Positions 26,060 through 33,039 of a stretch of 33,039 bases of DNA are shown in pieces (position 1 is the stretch's first letter; each line of letters begins with the position of its first letter). Position numbers and translations under genes: made by a program. The stretch covers positions 1 to 33,039 of the forward strand of contig JAFXUX010000024.1 in NCBI GenBank assembly GCA_017524805.1, read 5' to 3'. The notes below the pieces were generated by a model. That model saw nothing but the letters and a program-made list of their open reading frames with translations, was not told the origin of the DNA and searched no databases. Source of the stretch: Candidatus Methanomethylophilaceae archaeon. Lineage in GTDB: Archaea > Thermoplasmatota > Thermoplasmata > Methanomassiliicoccales > Methanomethylophilaceae.

Positions 26060-26458
26060 ATGAGCCGCCCTTACGCTTCGAATTATGCCATAGGATTCAT
26101 GTTCGTCCTGGGGATATGCATGCTGTTCGAGTGCATGTGCGTTCTGGCATATCCGAATCTGTCCGGAGGATGGGATAAACTCGTGGATATCATAGAACCC
26201 GTGATTGCAACATCCGTGCTCATACTCATACTGGCCGTATCGCTTCTCACAGGCATCAGCTTGGGCCACAAAATAACGCTCATCTTCATGTCGGCCTTGC
26301 TTGTGAGCGGAATCGGATTCTTATCCCAGGATGGACTGGATTTCTACGACGGCATCAGGATTCTCGTGCCGCTGAGCACCATCATACTCCTTGCAACGAA
26401 AGGGTGCAGGGAATACTACGCCGGATGGGGGACCGATGTGAGGTTCCACGACGAGTGA
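26060..26458 (+). CDS. Small four-helix membrane protein
   Basis: A 132-residue protein with four likely membrane helices: AIGFMFVLGICMLFECMCVL, VIATSVLILILAVSLLTGI, ITLIFMSALLVSGIGFL and IRILVPLSTIILLAT. A short charged C-terminus follows. No family is recognised. The frame is open up to 25994, but the TATA-like box at 26025-26032 and the lack of membrane or charged order before residue 23 favour the ATG at 26060. It is divergent from ABC pair 2 and may be co-regulated with it. Confidence 0.65.
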   Translation: MSRPYASNYAIGFMFVLGICMLFECMCVLAYPNLSGGWDKLVDIIEPVIATSVLILILAVSLLTGISLGHKITLIFMSALLVSGIGFLSQDGLDFYDGIRILVPLSTIILLATKGCREYYAGWGTDVRFHDE

Positions 26459-26551
26459 ACCGTATGAACCGCATAGATGAGCTTCGCTGACCCGGATTTT
26501 CTAGCGCAAAAACAGAAGAGGACGAATCCAGACCGGGAAAGGGCATACCAT

Positions 26552-26559
26552 TTTTAATA
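26552..26559 (+). promoter_or_regulatory. TATA-like box of the 26582 gene
   Basis: TTTTAATA is centred 26 nt before the ATG at 26582, which predicts a leaderless mRNA. No Shine-Dalgarno is present. Confidence 0.5.
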
Positions 26560-26581
26560 CCGATAAATCGTCCCAATCCTT

Positions 26582-27292
26582 ATGTCCCTGTTTTCCAAGA
26601 GCAAAGAACCCGAAAACGCGCCGGAAGTGACCATCGTATTCGAGATAGACAGGGGATATGACCAGCGCCTCTTAGGGGGCAGCAAGCCGGTGTCGATATA
26701 CGTCGACGGGGAGCATGTGGCTACGCTCGCCGCCGGAGAGAGCCAAGAAGTCAAGGTCAAATCCGGGAAGCGCAAAATCGTCATCGCGCACAAGAATGGG
26801 AAGACCCACACTTCCAGGAACGTCGACTGCAGCAGCCATTGCTTCATTAGCGAGGACAAAGAAGGAGTGGAAGTGAGCTGGAACGGCAGCAACATCTTCG
26901 GGGCGCTCCGCGGGGAGAAGAAAGCGGTCGCGAGCACCGGGAAGGAAGCGAAGGTCCTATTCCATGCGGAAGCCGGGCTTACCGGAAGGGACAGGACTGT
27001 GGAGATAAAGATCGACGGGATGCCGGTGGCAACGCTCAGAACCGGCGAGAGATACCAGCACACGGTCGAGACGGGAACCCATGTGTTCGAATTCAACGGC
27101 ACCATCATGAGACAGGTGGTGCAGGAGGAGACCGGGTGCTTCATTCAGATCGGAAAGAAAGTCGAGGTGCAGTTCTTCGATCCCAAATCTCTGTTCAACA
27201 AGAATCTGCTGCGATGGCGCCCGGACTGTCGGCCAGAATATTCGGATGAGTTTCTCGGGGGAATCCTTTTTTGCTGCCTGATTAAATACTAA
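26582..27292 (+). CDS. Two-repeat PEGA-like beta-domain protein
   Basis: A 236-residue protein with two similar beta domains. Repeat 1 is about 14-66 (VTIVFEIDRG, VSIYVDGEHVATLAAGES, VKVKSGKRKIVIAHKNG) and repeat 2 about 122-180 (KVLFHAEAG, VEIKIDGMPVATLRTGE, HTVETGTHVFEFNG). Both share the pattern of the single domain in the gene at 10721 and resemble PEGA-type surface domains. No signal peptide or membrane helix is seen at the N-terminus (MSLFSKSKEPENAPE), so it may be cytoplasmic. The last 20 residues (SDEFLGGILFCCLIKY) are hydrophobic and unlike the rest, and could be a membrane-contacting tail or read-through of a lost stop. Function unknown. Confidence 0.75.
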   Translation: MSLFSKSKEPENAPEVTIVFEIDRGYDQRLLGGSKPVSIYVDGEHVATLAAGESQEVKVKSGKRKIVIAHKNGKTHTSRNVDCSSHCFISEDKEGVEVSWNGSNIFGALRGEKKAVASTGKEAKVLFHAEAGLTGRDRTVEIKIDGMPVATLRTGERYQHTVETGTHVFEFNGTIMRQVVQEETGCFIQIGKKVEVQFFDPKSLFNKNLLRWRPDCRPEYSDEFLGGILFCCLIKY

Positions 27293-27345
27293 TCTATTGA
27301 TACGTAATAAATACAGTTAAATCTGAACGTTTTAATCCTCCATTC

Positions 27346-28284
27346 ATGAAGGCATCATACTTAGCGGCGATTGCCGTAGCCATCATTGCCATCGCAGCGG
27401 TGGGAGCTTACGTCCTGCTCTCCAACGGCGACAACGGCGGAGGAAGCTCCGAGGAGCCCATCCGCACCGACCTCAAAGTCGGGGACTACATCGAGAGAAC
27501 CGTCAGCGGAAGCTCCGAATCCAAGACCACAGAGACCAACTTCGATACCGACCTGTTCCTGAACACCTATCTGTACAGCGACTATGCTGGCGACATCACC
27601 GGGCAGGAGACCCTGAAATTCAAGGGCAGCGACGTTGTCTGCGACGTTTATAAGCAGGATTTCGGAGAGTTCGCCTCGAGCTCATGGGTCGCCAAGGATT
27701 CCGGCGTGGTCCTCAAATCCATCAGCAAAATAAGCAATCTCGTGACCACGACTGTCCTGGAAGACACCAACCTGGACATCACCAAGGCCAAGGCCGATCA
27801 GGTTCTGGCCGACGGATCCTTCGCCAAGCAGTCGATCGACACCGGCGACATCGGCATGATAAACACCGTGACTGCGACCGTCTCCGATCTGGCCGAAGGA
27901 GCCTGCACCCTCACCAAAGACAGCGTCCTCAAAATCGATGCGACAGAGAAGGAGACCATCGAGGCCATCGACGGGACCCAGATCACCCTGGACGACGGCA
28001 CCACCGTGACCGCCGACGATTTCCTCGCCGGAGTCTCCTACAAGAGCTACATAAAGTCCCTCGAGGACGACAAGACGCCCTACACCCTAGGAAAGAAGAC
28101 GTCCGAGACCATCGACACCGAATTCGGAAAGAAGAAGGTCACCGCCCAGGAGATCACCGTCACCGACGAGGAAGGGACCGAGACCTACACCCTCTACTAC
28201 ACCTCCAACGACGTCGTGTACAGGATGGTGCAGGACCCCACCGTCGTGTCGGACATCAAGAGCACCAGCCTGGTGAAGCTCTGA
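27346..28284 (+). CDS. Membrane-anchored or secreted Asp/Thr-rich surface protein
   Basis: A 312-residue protein. The N-terminus MKASYLAAIAVAIIAIAAVGAYVLL is a signal anchor, followed by a Gly/Ser/Glu linker and an acidic, Thr-rich extracellular part, usual for archaeal surface proteins. The N- and C-terminal halves may be distant repeats: GDYIERTV / KFKGSDVVCDVY / GVVLKSISKIS compared with SYKSYIKSL / VTAQEITVTDE / VVYRMVQDPTVV. No Cys lipobox is present. TTAAATC near 27316-27323 sits 26 nt before the ATG, so the mRNA is probably leaderless. A strong hairpin terminator follows. The highly biased codon use suggests abundant expression. Function unknown. Confidence 0.8.
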   Translation: MKASYLAAIAVAIIAIAAVGAYVLLSNGDNGGGSSEEPIRTDLKVGDYIERTVSGSSESKTTETNFDTDLFLNTYLYSDYAGDITGQETLKFKGSDVVCDVYKQDFGEFASSSWVAKDSGVVLKSISKISNLVTTTVLEDTNLDITKAKADQVLADGSFAKQSIDTGDIGMINTVTATVSDLAEGACTLTKDSVLKIDATEKETIEAIDGTQITLDDGTTVTADDFLAGVSYKSYIKSLEDDKTPYTLGKKTSETIDTEFGKKKVTAQEITVTDEEGTETYTLYYTSNDVVYRMVQDPTVVSDIKSTSLVKL

Positions 28285-28293
28285 TTTAAAGGA

Positions 28294-28326
28294 CTGCCCC
28301 ATGTTGGGCAGCCCAAACCTTTTTTT
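28294..28326 (+). terminator. Hairpin terminator after the surface-protein gene
   Basis: CTGCCC (28294-28299) pairs with GGGCAG (28306-28311) around a 6-nt loop, and a T7 run lies at 28320-28326. It starts 10 nt after the stop codon. Confidence 0.75.
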
Positions 28327-28428
28327 GACTGAAACTGTATTATGTTGTTTTTTAGACATTTAAACTATTTTTAAAAGTAAAAAAAATCACTTTGTTTTTT
28401 TTAAGTACTATCAGTTGTTTCATCAAAC

Positions 28429-28437
28429 TTTAATAAA
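28429..28437 (+). promoter_or_regulatory. TATA-like box of the MFS-Usp gene
   Basis: TTTAATAAA is centred 26 nt before the ATG at 28459, predicting a leaderless transcript. The surrounding stretch 28312-28440 is strongly AT-rich and holds several poly-T and poly-A tracts but no gene. Confidence 0.5.
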
Positions 28438-28458
28438 CCGACGAAATGCGCCCTTGGC

Positions 28459-30171
28459 ATGGATAATCAAGCGAAAACGTTCAGACCCAACGCTTTGACG
28501 CTCCTGACCATACTGATGTCGTCGATGGTCATACTCATGGGCGCAGCAGCCGTTGCGCCGTCATTGAAAGGCATCGGCGAATTCTTCGGCCAAAGCGAAT
28601 CGATGACCGCGCTCATCATTGGATTGCCGGCGCTATCGGTGGCAGTGTTCGGATTCCTTATGGGAGCTTTGGCCGACCGCTTCGGAAAGGCCAAGGTTCT
28701 GTTCATCTCTCTCGCGATATTCACAGCGATGGGCGTTCTCCCGTTCTTCCTGGAGGATTTCATCCAGGTGCTCGTCTGCCGCTTCCTCCTGGGAATGGGC
28801 CTGACAGGGATATCTTCCGCCAGCACCGCGCTGATCGGGGAATACTGGACAGGCGTCCAGCGCATGAAGGTCATCGGATACCAATCGGCGGCTATCGGAG
28901 TCGGAGGCTTCATTCTCGAGACCCTCGGCGGGACTTTAGCTGATATCGGATGGAATTATCCCTTCCTCATCTACCTGATAGGCGCCATCATCGTCATCTT
29001 CGGTATCGCGTCCGTCAGAGAACCTGCGCTGGACGCATCCGCAATGGCGGACTTCGGAGAAGCGGAAATCCCCAACAGAAAGGGGAAGATCGCCCTATGC
29101 TACATCGCCGTGTTCTGCGAGATGTTCATAATGTTCTCCATGCCGACAAACTTCTCGTACTACGTACCTTCCATAGGATTGGGAGCCAACGCCGGGCTTC
29201 TTTGCGGCGTGCTCCTAGGGACCATGGGCGTCGCACAGGCGGTTTTCAGCCTCCTGTACAGCCGCAGCGCCAACAAACCAAACGAGAAAGTTGCGTATTC
29301 GATTTCTTATGTGCTCATGGCCATCGGGATGGCGCTGCTGTTCCTTCCGGAATTCGTAAGCGGCGAGGCCGTACTCGTGCCGATGCTTTTCCTCGCCGAG
29401 ATAATAATCGGATGCTCTCTGGGCCTTCTCATGCCCACCGTGGTCGCCTCACTGTCCAGACTTTCCACCGCGAAAACCTCCGGGAAGGTGATGGGGGGGT
29501 ACGCGATGGCGCTCAACATATCTACATTCCTTTCCGGCATGCTGATCCCATTATTATTCTCCGCACTCGGGGCGCATACGCTGGTGTTCGCGTCTCTCGG
29601 CTGCTTCGCCATCGTCGTGGCTTCGGCATTCCTCCTGATGAACGCGTCCGGAAGGAACGCTGAGAAAGCGCACGACAAGACTTTGGCCGTCGAGACCATA
29701 GGCGCAAAAAAGCCCATATCCACTGATGTGAGCATGTATGGCACCATCCTCGTGCCGACGGACGGATCCGACCACAGCAACTATGCCGTTGATAGCGCGA
29801 TCAACATCGCCAAAAAAAACCGCTCTTCCATTATCGCGCTGTTCGTAATCGACGCTGAGAAATACTCCGGCCTCGGCTACGGCGAATCCACAGGAGATAT
29901 GATGAGGGAGGCGGGAGTTCAGGAATCCAAAGCGGCCCTCGGCTACATCGCAGAGCTGGCCGCGGAGAATGGGATAGAGCTCACAACAAAAGTCGTGCTG
30001 GGGCGCCCCGCGGAAGAGATCGTGAAGGAATCCGAAAACGCAGATCTCGTCGTCTGCGGTTCATTGGGCCGCACCAATCTCAACAGGGCGCTGATGGGCT
30101 CCGTGGCAGAGACCGTAGCTAGGATGGCTCACTGCCCGGTGCTGATCTGCCGCAGAACCGCAAAAGAATGA
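28459..30171 (+). CDS. MFS transporter fused to a universal stress protein domain
   Basis: A 570-residue fusion. Residues 10-400 form a 12-helix major facilitator. The loop GALADRFGKAKVLF is the MFS motif A between helices 2 and 3, and RFLLGMGLTGISSAS fits helix 4. A linker of about 30 residues leads to a UspA domain from about residue 427 (YGTILVPTDGSDHSNYAVD). It ends in G534-x2-G537-x9-G547-S548, the ATP-binding motif of Usp proteins. The transporter most resembles drug or sugar exporters, but the substrate is unknown. The Usp part would lie in the cytoplasm and could gate transport in response to ATP or stress. Both domains are complete and in one frame, so the fusion is not an obvious artefact. 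Confidence 0.9.
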   Translation: MDNQAKTFRPNALTLLTILMSSMVILMGAAAVAPSLKGIGEFFGQSESMTALIIGLPALSVAVFGFLMGALADRFGKAKVLFISLAIFTAMGVLPFFLEDFIQVLVCRFLLGMGLTGISSASTALIGEYWTGVQRMKVIGYQSAAIGVGGFILETLGGTLADIGWNYPFLIYLIGAIIVIFGIASVREPALDASAMADFGEAEIPNRKGKIALCYIAVFCEMFIMFSMPTNFSYYVPSIGLGANAGLLCGVLLGTMGVAQAVFSLLYSRSANKPNEKVAYSISYVLMAIGMALLFLPEFVSGEAVLVPMLFLAEIIIGCSLGLLMPTVVASLSRLSTAKTSGKVMGGYAMALNISTFLSGMLIPLLFSALGAHTLVFASLGCFAIVVASAFLLMNASGRNAEKAHDKTLAVETIGAKKPISTDVSMYGTILVPTDGSDHSNYAVDSAINIAKKNRSSIIALFVIDAEKYSGLGYGESTGDMMREAGVQESKAALGYIAELAAENGIELTTKVVLGRPAEEIVKESENADLVVCGSLGRTNLNRALMGSVAETVARMAHCPVLICRRTAKE

Positions 30172-30193
30172 GATTGATGGGTCGAATGAGGAA

Positions 30194-30263
30194 GTACCCT
30201 CACAGGTACGCCCTCTCTATAGAATAACCGCGGGAGGATCTTCCCTCCCACGGTCTTCGTGGG
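30194..30263 (+). other. Cluster of three stem-loops, two mutually exclusive
   Basis: GTACC 30194-30198 pairs with GGTAC 30205-30209. GGGAGG 30232-30237 pairs with CCTCCC 30244-30249. CCCACG 30247-30252 pairs with CGTGGG 30258-30263. The last two share 30247-30249, so they compete. The cluster lies 20-90 nt after the MFS-Usp stop and just before the transposase remnant. It could be a termination structure or a remnant of an element end. There is no T-run. Confidence 0.4.
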
Positions 30264-30806
30264 ACAGGTCATGCGCGTTTCCGCGCTTCCTGCTCGATCC
30301 GTCCGTAAACTCTGTTCTTCAGAGCAACCGGAAATCTTGGCCGATCTGATAAAACTCCTGGAAGGCAATGTCATCGGCGATCCGGAGAGCCCGCCGATTA
30401 TTCCAACAAGGGCTGGGAATACAGGAGAATTGGGGAGCCGCGTTTGGTGAGCGGCCATGGTTTCCAAGGTCCTGAAGGAAAGGCGGTGCCTTACGGAATA
30501 TACGGTATCGATGCCGAAGAGGGGTACGTCTCGGCGGGCATCAGCCAGGATACCGCCCAGTTCGCAGTGAATTCCGTCCGCAGCCGGTAGCAGCTCATGG
30601 GCAAGGAGCGTTATCCCGATGCGGACAGCCTGATGATTGCGGCGGACAGCGGAGGCAGCAACAGGCTGTGGAAAACGGAGCTCCAGAAATTCGCCGATGA
30701 GACGGGAATGGCCGTCCTTGTCCGTCGTTTCCCGCCCGGGACATCCGAATGGAACAAGATAGAACAGTTCCTGAAAAACACTTCCCGATCAGAAGCAGAT
30801 AAATAG
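30259..30806 (+). pseudogene. Decayed ISAzo13-type transposase
   Basis: Three pieces match the ISAzo13 (DDE, Rhodopirellula-type) transposase in order. An N-terminal piece in the frame of 30259 shows EQPEILADLIKLLEGNVIGDPESP. The frame then changes and a large middle part is missing. From 30405 the text NKGWEYRRIGEPRLVSGHGF, GKAVPYGIYGIDAEEGYVS and DTAQFAVNSVR follows, ending at an in-frame TAG at 30588-30590. The frame goes on with MGKERYPDA, ADSGGSNR, LWKTELQKFADETG and FPPGTSEWNKIE, and homology stops near 30775. The DDE residues therefore cannot be joined in one protein. No inverted terminal repeats or target duplication were found. Confidence 0.75.
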
Positions 30807-30879
30807 AGATGGCAATCGATGCAAGGCATCATGCTGGCTATGGCAGAGCATACTGTCGCTTAAGGGGCGCTTGCAAAAC

Positions 30880-32256
30880 ATGAGAATACTGAGGCCGGAT
30901 AAAACGGATTTGGAGGTGCTGCTGGGCGACCCGAGAAAAGCGATAGATTCCATGGTCATCCCCCTGCTGGTGGCGATGGCCGTTGTGGAGATCAACCAAT
31001 TCGTCGACACTTTCTGGGTAGCCGGCCTGGGCAATGTCTCCGCCGAAGCGGTTGCCACCGTCACCCCGATATACGGCCTGATGATGTGCGCCGGGCTTGG
31101 GATAGGCGTGGGAGCCACCACCACGATCGCTTTCCAATTGGGGAACGGGAATCGCGAGCGCGCCAACGGTCTGGCCCTGAATTCTTTGATACTGGGTGCT
31201 ATCTTCGCTGTCGCGTCTTCCATCGCCGTCGCGCTGCTTTTCGATCCTGCCCTGGAATTCATGGGCGCTGCGGATGTCAGATCGGAGAGCTGGGGATACA
31301 TGCTGCCGCTGGCAATCCTTTCTCCTGCGCTTCTTATCAACTCCATAATGGGCGGGATGCTCAGGGGAGAGGGAGCGGCCAAGAAATCCACCGTCATGCA
31401 GATGAGCGCGGCAATAATGAACATGGCCATCGACCCCATCCTCATCTACGGGCTGGGGCTGGGCGTCATGGGAGCCGGATTGTCCACTGCGATATCGGCG
31501 TTGCTTTCGCTTGCGATAGGCCTGAGATGGTACGCCAAAGGGAAGACCGCGGTGAGCCTCGGCAACGGAAGCTTCCGCGCGGATGCAAGCATGATGAAGG
31601 AGATACTCGGAGTGGGAGGCCCGAAGACGGTCCAATCGATGATCTCCAACCTGACGGACTTCGTCCACCGCATATTCCTGATCGTCGCCGGCGGGACCAC
31701 GGCTGTGATGCTGTACAACTACCCTTGGAGATACATCGGGCTGGTGAACCTTCCAGGAAGGGCGTTCGAGAACGCGATGGTGCCGGTGTGCTCCGCGGCT
31801 TACGGAAAATCCGACCTGGAGAAGATGAAGGCCGGATACATGTACACCTTCAAGATCGCGTTCATAGTGGCGATAATCGCGGCGGCGATGCTGTTCATCT
31901 TCGCGGAGCCGCTGATGTCCCTGCTCACGTACGAGGAGAGCATGCACCAGCTTCTCCCGAAGTTCGTCTGGACCCTCCGCGTTGCCGTGTTCCTGATACC
32001 GTTCTCGGCTCTCATGGGGATAGGCTCGTCGATGCTGCAATCGATGAAGAAGGCAAAGATCCCGATGTACTTCTACATGCTGTGGGGATTCCTGAAGCTG
32101 GGGACGTACGCCGTCGCCGCCTACGGTTATCTGGGCATGGACCCGTTCGAGGGCATAATCTACTGCATGGTGGGCGTGCACGTATTCGGAGGGGCCTGCC
32201 TTATGCTGATGACCTGGCACGAGTTCAATAAGATAAGAGCCGCCATTGAAGGATGA
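30880..32256 (+). CDS. MATE family efflux transporter
   Basis: A 458-residue membrane protein with about 12 helices in the two-lobe MATE layout. Seen: IPLLVAMAVVEINQFVDTFWVAGLGN with the helix 1-2 features, ATVTPIYGLMMCAGLGIGVG, FQLGNGNRERAN, LINSIMGGMLRGEGAAKKS, MNMAIDPILIYGLGLGVMGAG in lobe 1, and the related GAMLYNYPWRYIGL region and SSMLQSMKKAKIPM in lobe 2. MATE proteins expel cationic or drug-like compounds in exchange for Na+ or H+; the substrate here is unknown. The ATG at 30880 is preferred to the TTG at 30871. The gene begins about 75 nt after the transposase remnant, and its own promoter is not obvious. Confidence 0.93.
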   Translation: MRILRPDKTDLEVLLGDPRKAIDSMVIPLLVAMAVVEINQFVDTFWVAGLGNVSAEAVATVTPIYGLMMCAGLGIGVGATTTIAFQLGNGNRERANGLALNSLILGAIFAVASSIAVALLFDPALEFMGAADVRSESWGYMLPLAILSPALLINSIMGGMLRGEGAAKKSTVMQMSAAIMNMAIDPILIYGLGLGVMGAGLSTAISALLSLAIGLRWYAKGKTAVSLGNGSFRADASMMKEILGVGGPKTVQSMISNLTDFVHRIFLIVAGGTTAVMLYNYPWRYIGLVNLPGRAFENAMVPVCSAAYGKSDLEKMKAGYMYTFKIAFIVAIIAAAMLFIFAEPLMSLLTYEESMHQLLPKFVWTLRVAVFLIPFSALMGIGSSMLQSMKKAKIPMYFYMLWGFLKLGTYAVAAYGYLGMDPFEGIIYCMVGVHVFGGACLMLMTWHEFNKIRAAIEG

Positions 32257-32385
32257 CGCTTGCGATTGGATTGAAAGATAAGCAAGTTTTATTACCTCAA
32301 ATCGCTCTTAGAATGCGTTTGTATCCCGGTGCGAAGCGATCTGAATGACATCAAGCGCATCGGGCAGTGGTAAGGAGGCATCTTT

Positions 32386-32740
32386 ATGGATATGAGAACA
32401 GCCAACTTACTAATGATCGCAGGAGGCGTCGTCGCGTTGGTTTCCTTGTTCCTCGTATGGGCCACGGGCTCCGGGGACTACACCTTATGGGAACTGCGCG
32501 GCCACGCTCCGCGACAACAATGTCAGGGAGCCGGTGCGGACGGTGCTCCAGTCGCTGGACAACATCATGGCCGTCGGCCATGGCGTCGAATGGAGGGTGC
32601 TGGAGGTGACCAAGCGCGACAGGGGCTTCCTCAGCGCGCTGAGGATCCAGAAGCCCGACGAGAGGCAGACGCTGCCCGCATCCCAATACATCCCTCAAAG
32701 CGCCATCGAAACTGCGAAAGAGGGCCAGAAGGCCGAATGA
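32386..32740 (+). pseudogene. Frameshifted small membrane protein gene
   Basis: A very good Shine-Dalgarno, AAGGAGG at 32372-32378, precedes the ATG at 32386. The first about 38 residues (MDMRTANLLMIAGGVVALVS, then LFLVWATGSGDYTLWEL) are a typical one-helix start of small archaeal membrane proteins. After about 32500 that frame becomes Arg/Gly/Pro-rich and unlike protein. The frame one base further reads sensibly from about 32507 (TLRDNNVREPVRTVLQSLDN, then HGVEWRVLEVTKRDRGFLSA) to a TGA at 32738-32740. A +1 frameshift or an internal deletion joining two genes explains this. Alternatively, the second part is a separate gene with a GTG start at 32534. No family recognised. Confidence 0.5.
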
Positions 32741-32806
32741 TATACCTACAAAAATGAGAAATTCAGATAAAAATTGAAAGGGATAATTTGAAAATAGGAA
32801 TCTTTT

Positions 32807-32829
32807 AGTCAAAATGACAGTTTTTGACT
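32807..32829 (+). terminator. AT-rich hairpin after the frameshifted gene
   Basis: AGTCAAAA (32807-32814) pairs with TTTTGACT (32822-32829) around a 7-nt loop, followed by TTTCTCCC. It lies 67 nt after the TGA at 32740 and may end that transcript. The symmetry also suits a protein-binding site. Confidence 0.4.
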
Positions 32830-32927
32830 TTTCTCCCAATATCCTGAATTCGCGTAATTCTTGGTAACAACCCATGCGATAATGCGATCAATCAAGACTA
32901 TAGTTACGAACCTAATATTTTTGAATT

Positions 32928-33039
32928 ATGATCAATAAAAAAAGTCGTTTGCCAGCTTGTGATATAACTAATCTTTCTCGTCTCTTGGATGAAACACTCT
33001 TTTACAACGTCTATCAAATGACACCTTTCGAGAATGAAC
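32928..33039 (+). CDS. Start of an AT-rich gene, cut by the window end
   Basis: An open frame of 37 codons from the ATG at 32928 to the window edge (begins MINKKSRLPACDITNLSRLL). Codon use (AAA, AGT, TCT, CTT, TTG, GAT) is AT-rich and unlike the GC-rich genes elsewhere in the window, which suggests recent acquisition. A CTATAGTTA element (about 32898-32906) lies some 27 nt before the ATG and could be its TATA box, making the mRNA leaderless. Too short to assign a family. Confidence 0.4.
   Translation, partial: MINKKSRLPACDITNLSRLLDETLFYNVYQMTPFENE

Noticed and set aside
30588-30590. TAG in the transposase frame as a pyrrolysine codon
   Set aside because: The position corresponds to Trp in related transposases and the gene is also frameshifted and deleted, so a nonsense mutation is simpler.
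30838-32220. Long minus-strand frame opposite the MATE gene
   Set aside because: His/Arg/Gly-rich text with no family motifs; it is a shadow of the well-supported MATE frame.
1-33039. CRISPR arrays, tRNA or rRNA genes
   Set aside because: No regularly spaced direct repeats and no tRNA cloverleaf or rRNA sequence were seen on reading the intergenic regions; a covariance-model scan was not possible here.

Overview
The window looks like a chromosomal segment of a methanogenic archaeon, most plausibly a host-associated Methanomassiliicoccales (Methanomethylophilaceae-like). This is inference, since no rRNA or methanogenesis gene is present. The support is: archaeal TATA-like boxes about 26 nt before many first-gene start codons (apparently leaderless mRNAs), Shine-Dalgarno sites mainly at internal genes, a PaaK/ACT/EF-Tu-like operon of the kind found in methanogens, and many small membrane or zinc-ribbon proteins typical of that group.

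Left part (1-11.2 kb): a membrane-anchored FKBP-type prolyl isomerase cut by the window edge, a TatD-linked-type radical SAM protein, thiE, a methyltransferase coupled to a HEPN-motif protein, then a three-gene operon of phenylacetate-CoA ligase, a tandem ACT protein and an EF-Tu/SelB-like protein whose GTPase motifs are destroyed. A heterodimeric ABC exporter, a two-cluster ferredoxin-domain protein and a small membrane protein with a PEGA-like beta domain follow.

Middle (11.2-17.7 kb): a complete tryptophan operon in the order trpE-G-D-C-F-B-A, all on the minus strand and joined by ATGA overlaps. TrpB and TrpA look like the type seen in gut Clostridia. The trpB stop codon is missing where the family normally ends; one base change that is silent in trpA would explain it.

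Right part (17.8-33 kb): an accessory region. It holds a ClbS/DfsB-family protein, two tandem paralogues that combine membrane segments, zinc ribbons and a GTPase-like P-loop domain (the most novel-looking pair here), a YegP-like protein, a zinc-ribbon protein, a second ABC exporter pair with one fully degenerate ATP site, a small membrane protein, a two-repeat PEGA-like protein, a secreted or anchored surface protein, an MFS transporter fused to a universal stress protein domain, a decayed ISAzo13-type transposase, a MATE exporter, a frameshifted small membrane gene, and an AT-rich tail that begins a different kind of gene.

How the parts work together: trpEGDCFBA should convert chorismate to tryptophan. 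PaaK plus its ACT partner could activate aryl acetates for salvage of aromatic amino acids, with the ACT protein as a possible sensor. Four ABC subunits, one MFS and one MATE protein give an unusually high share of export functions. No CRISPR array, tRNA, rRNA or replication origin was seen.
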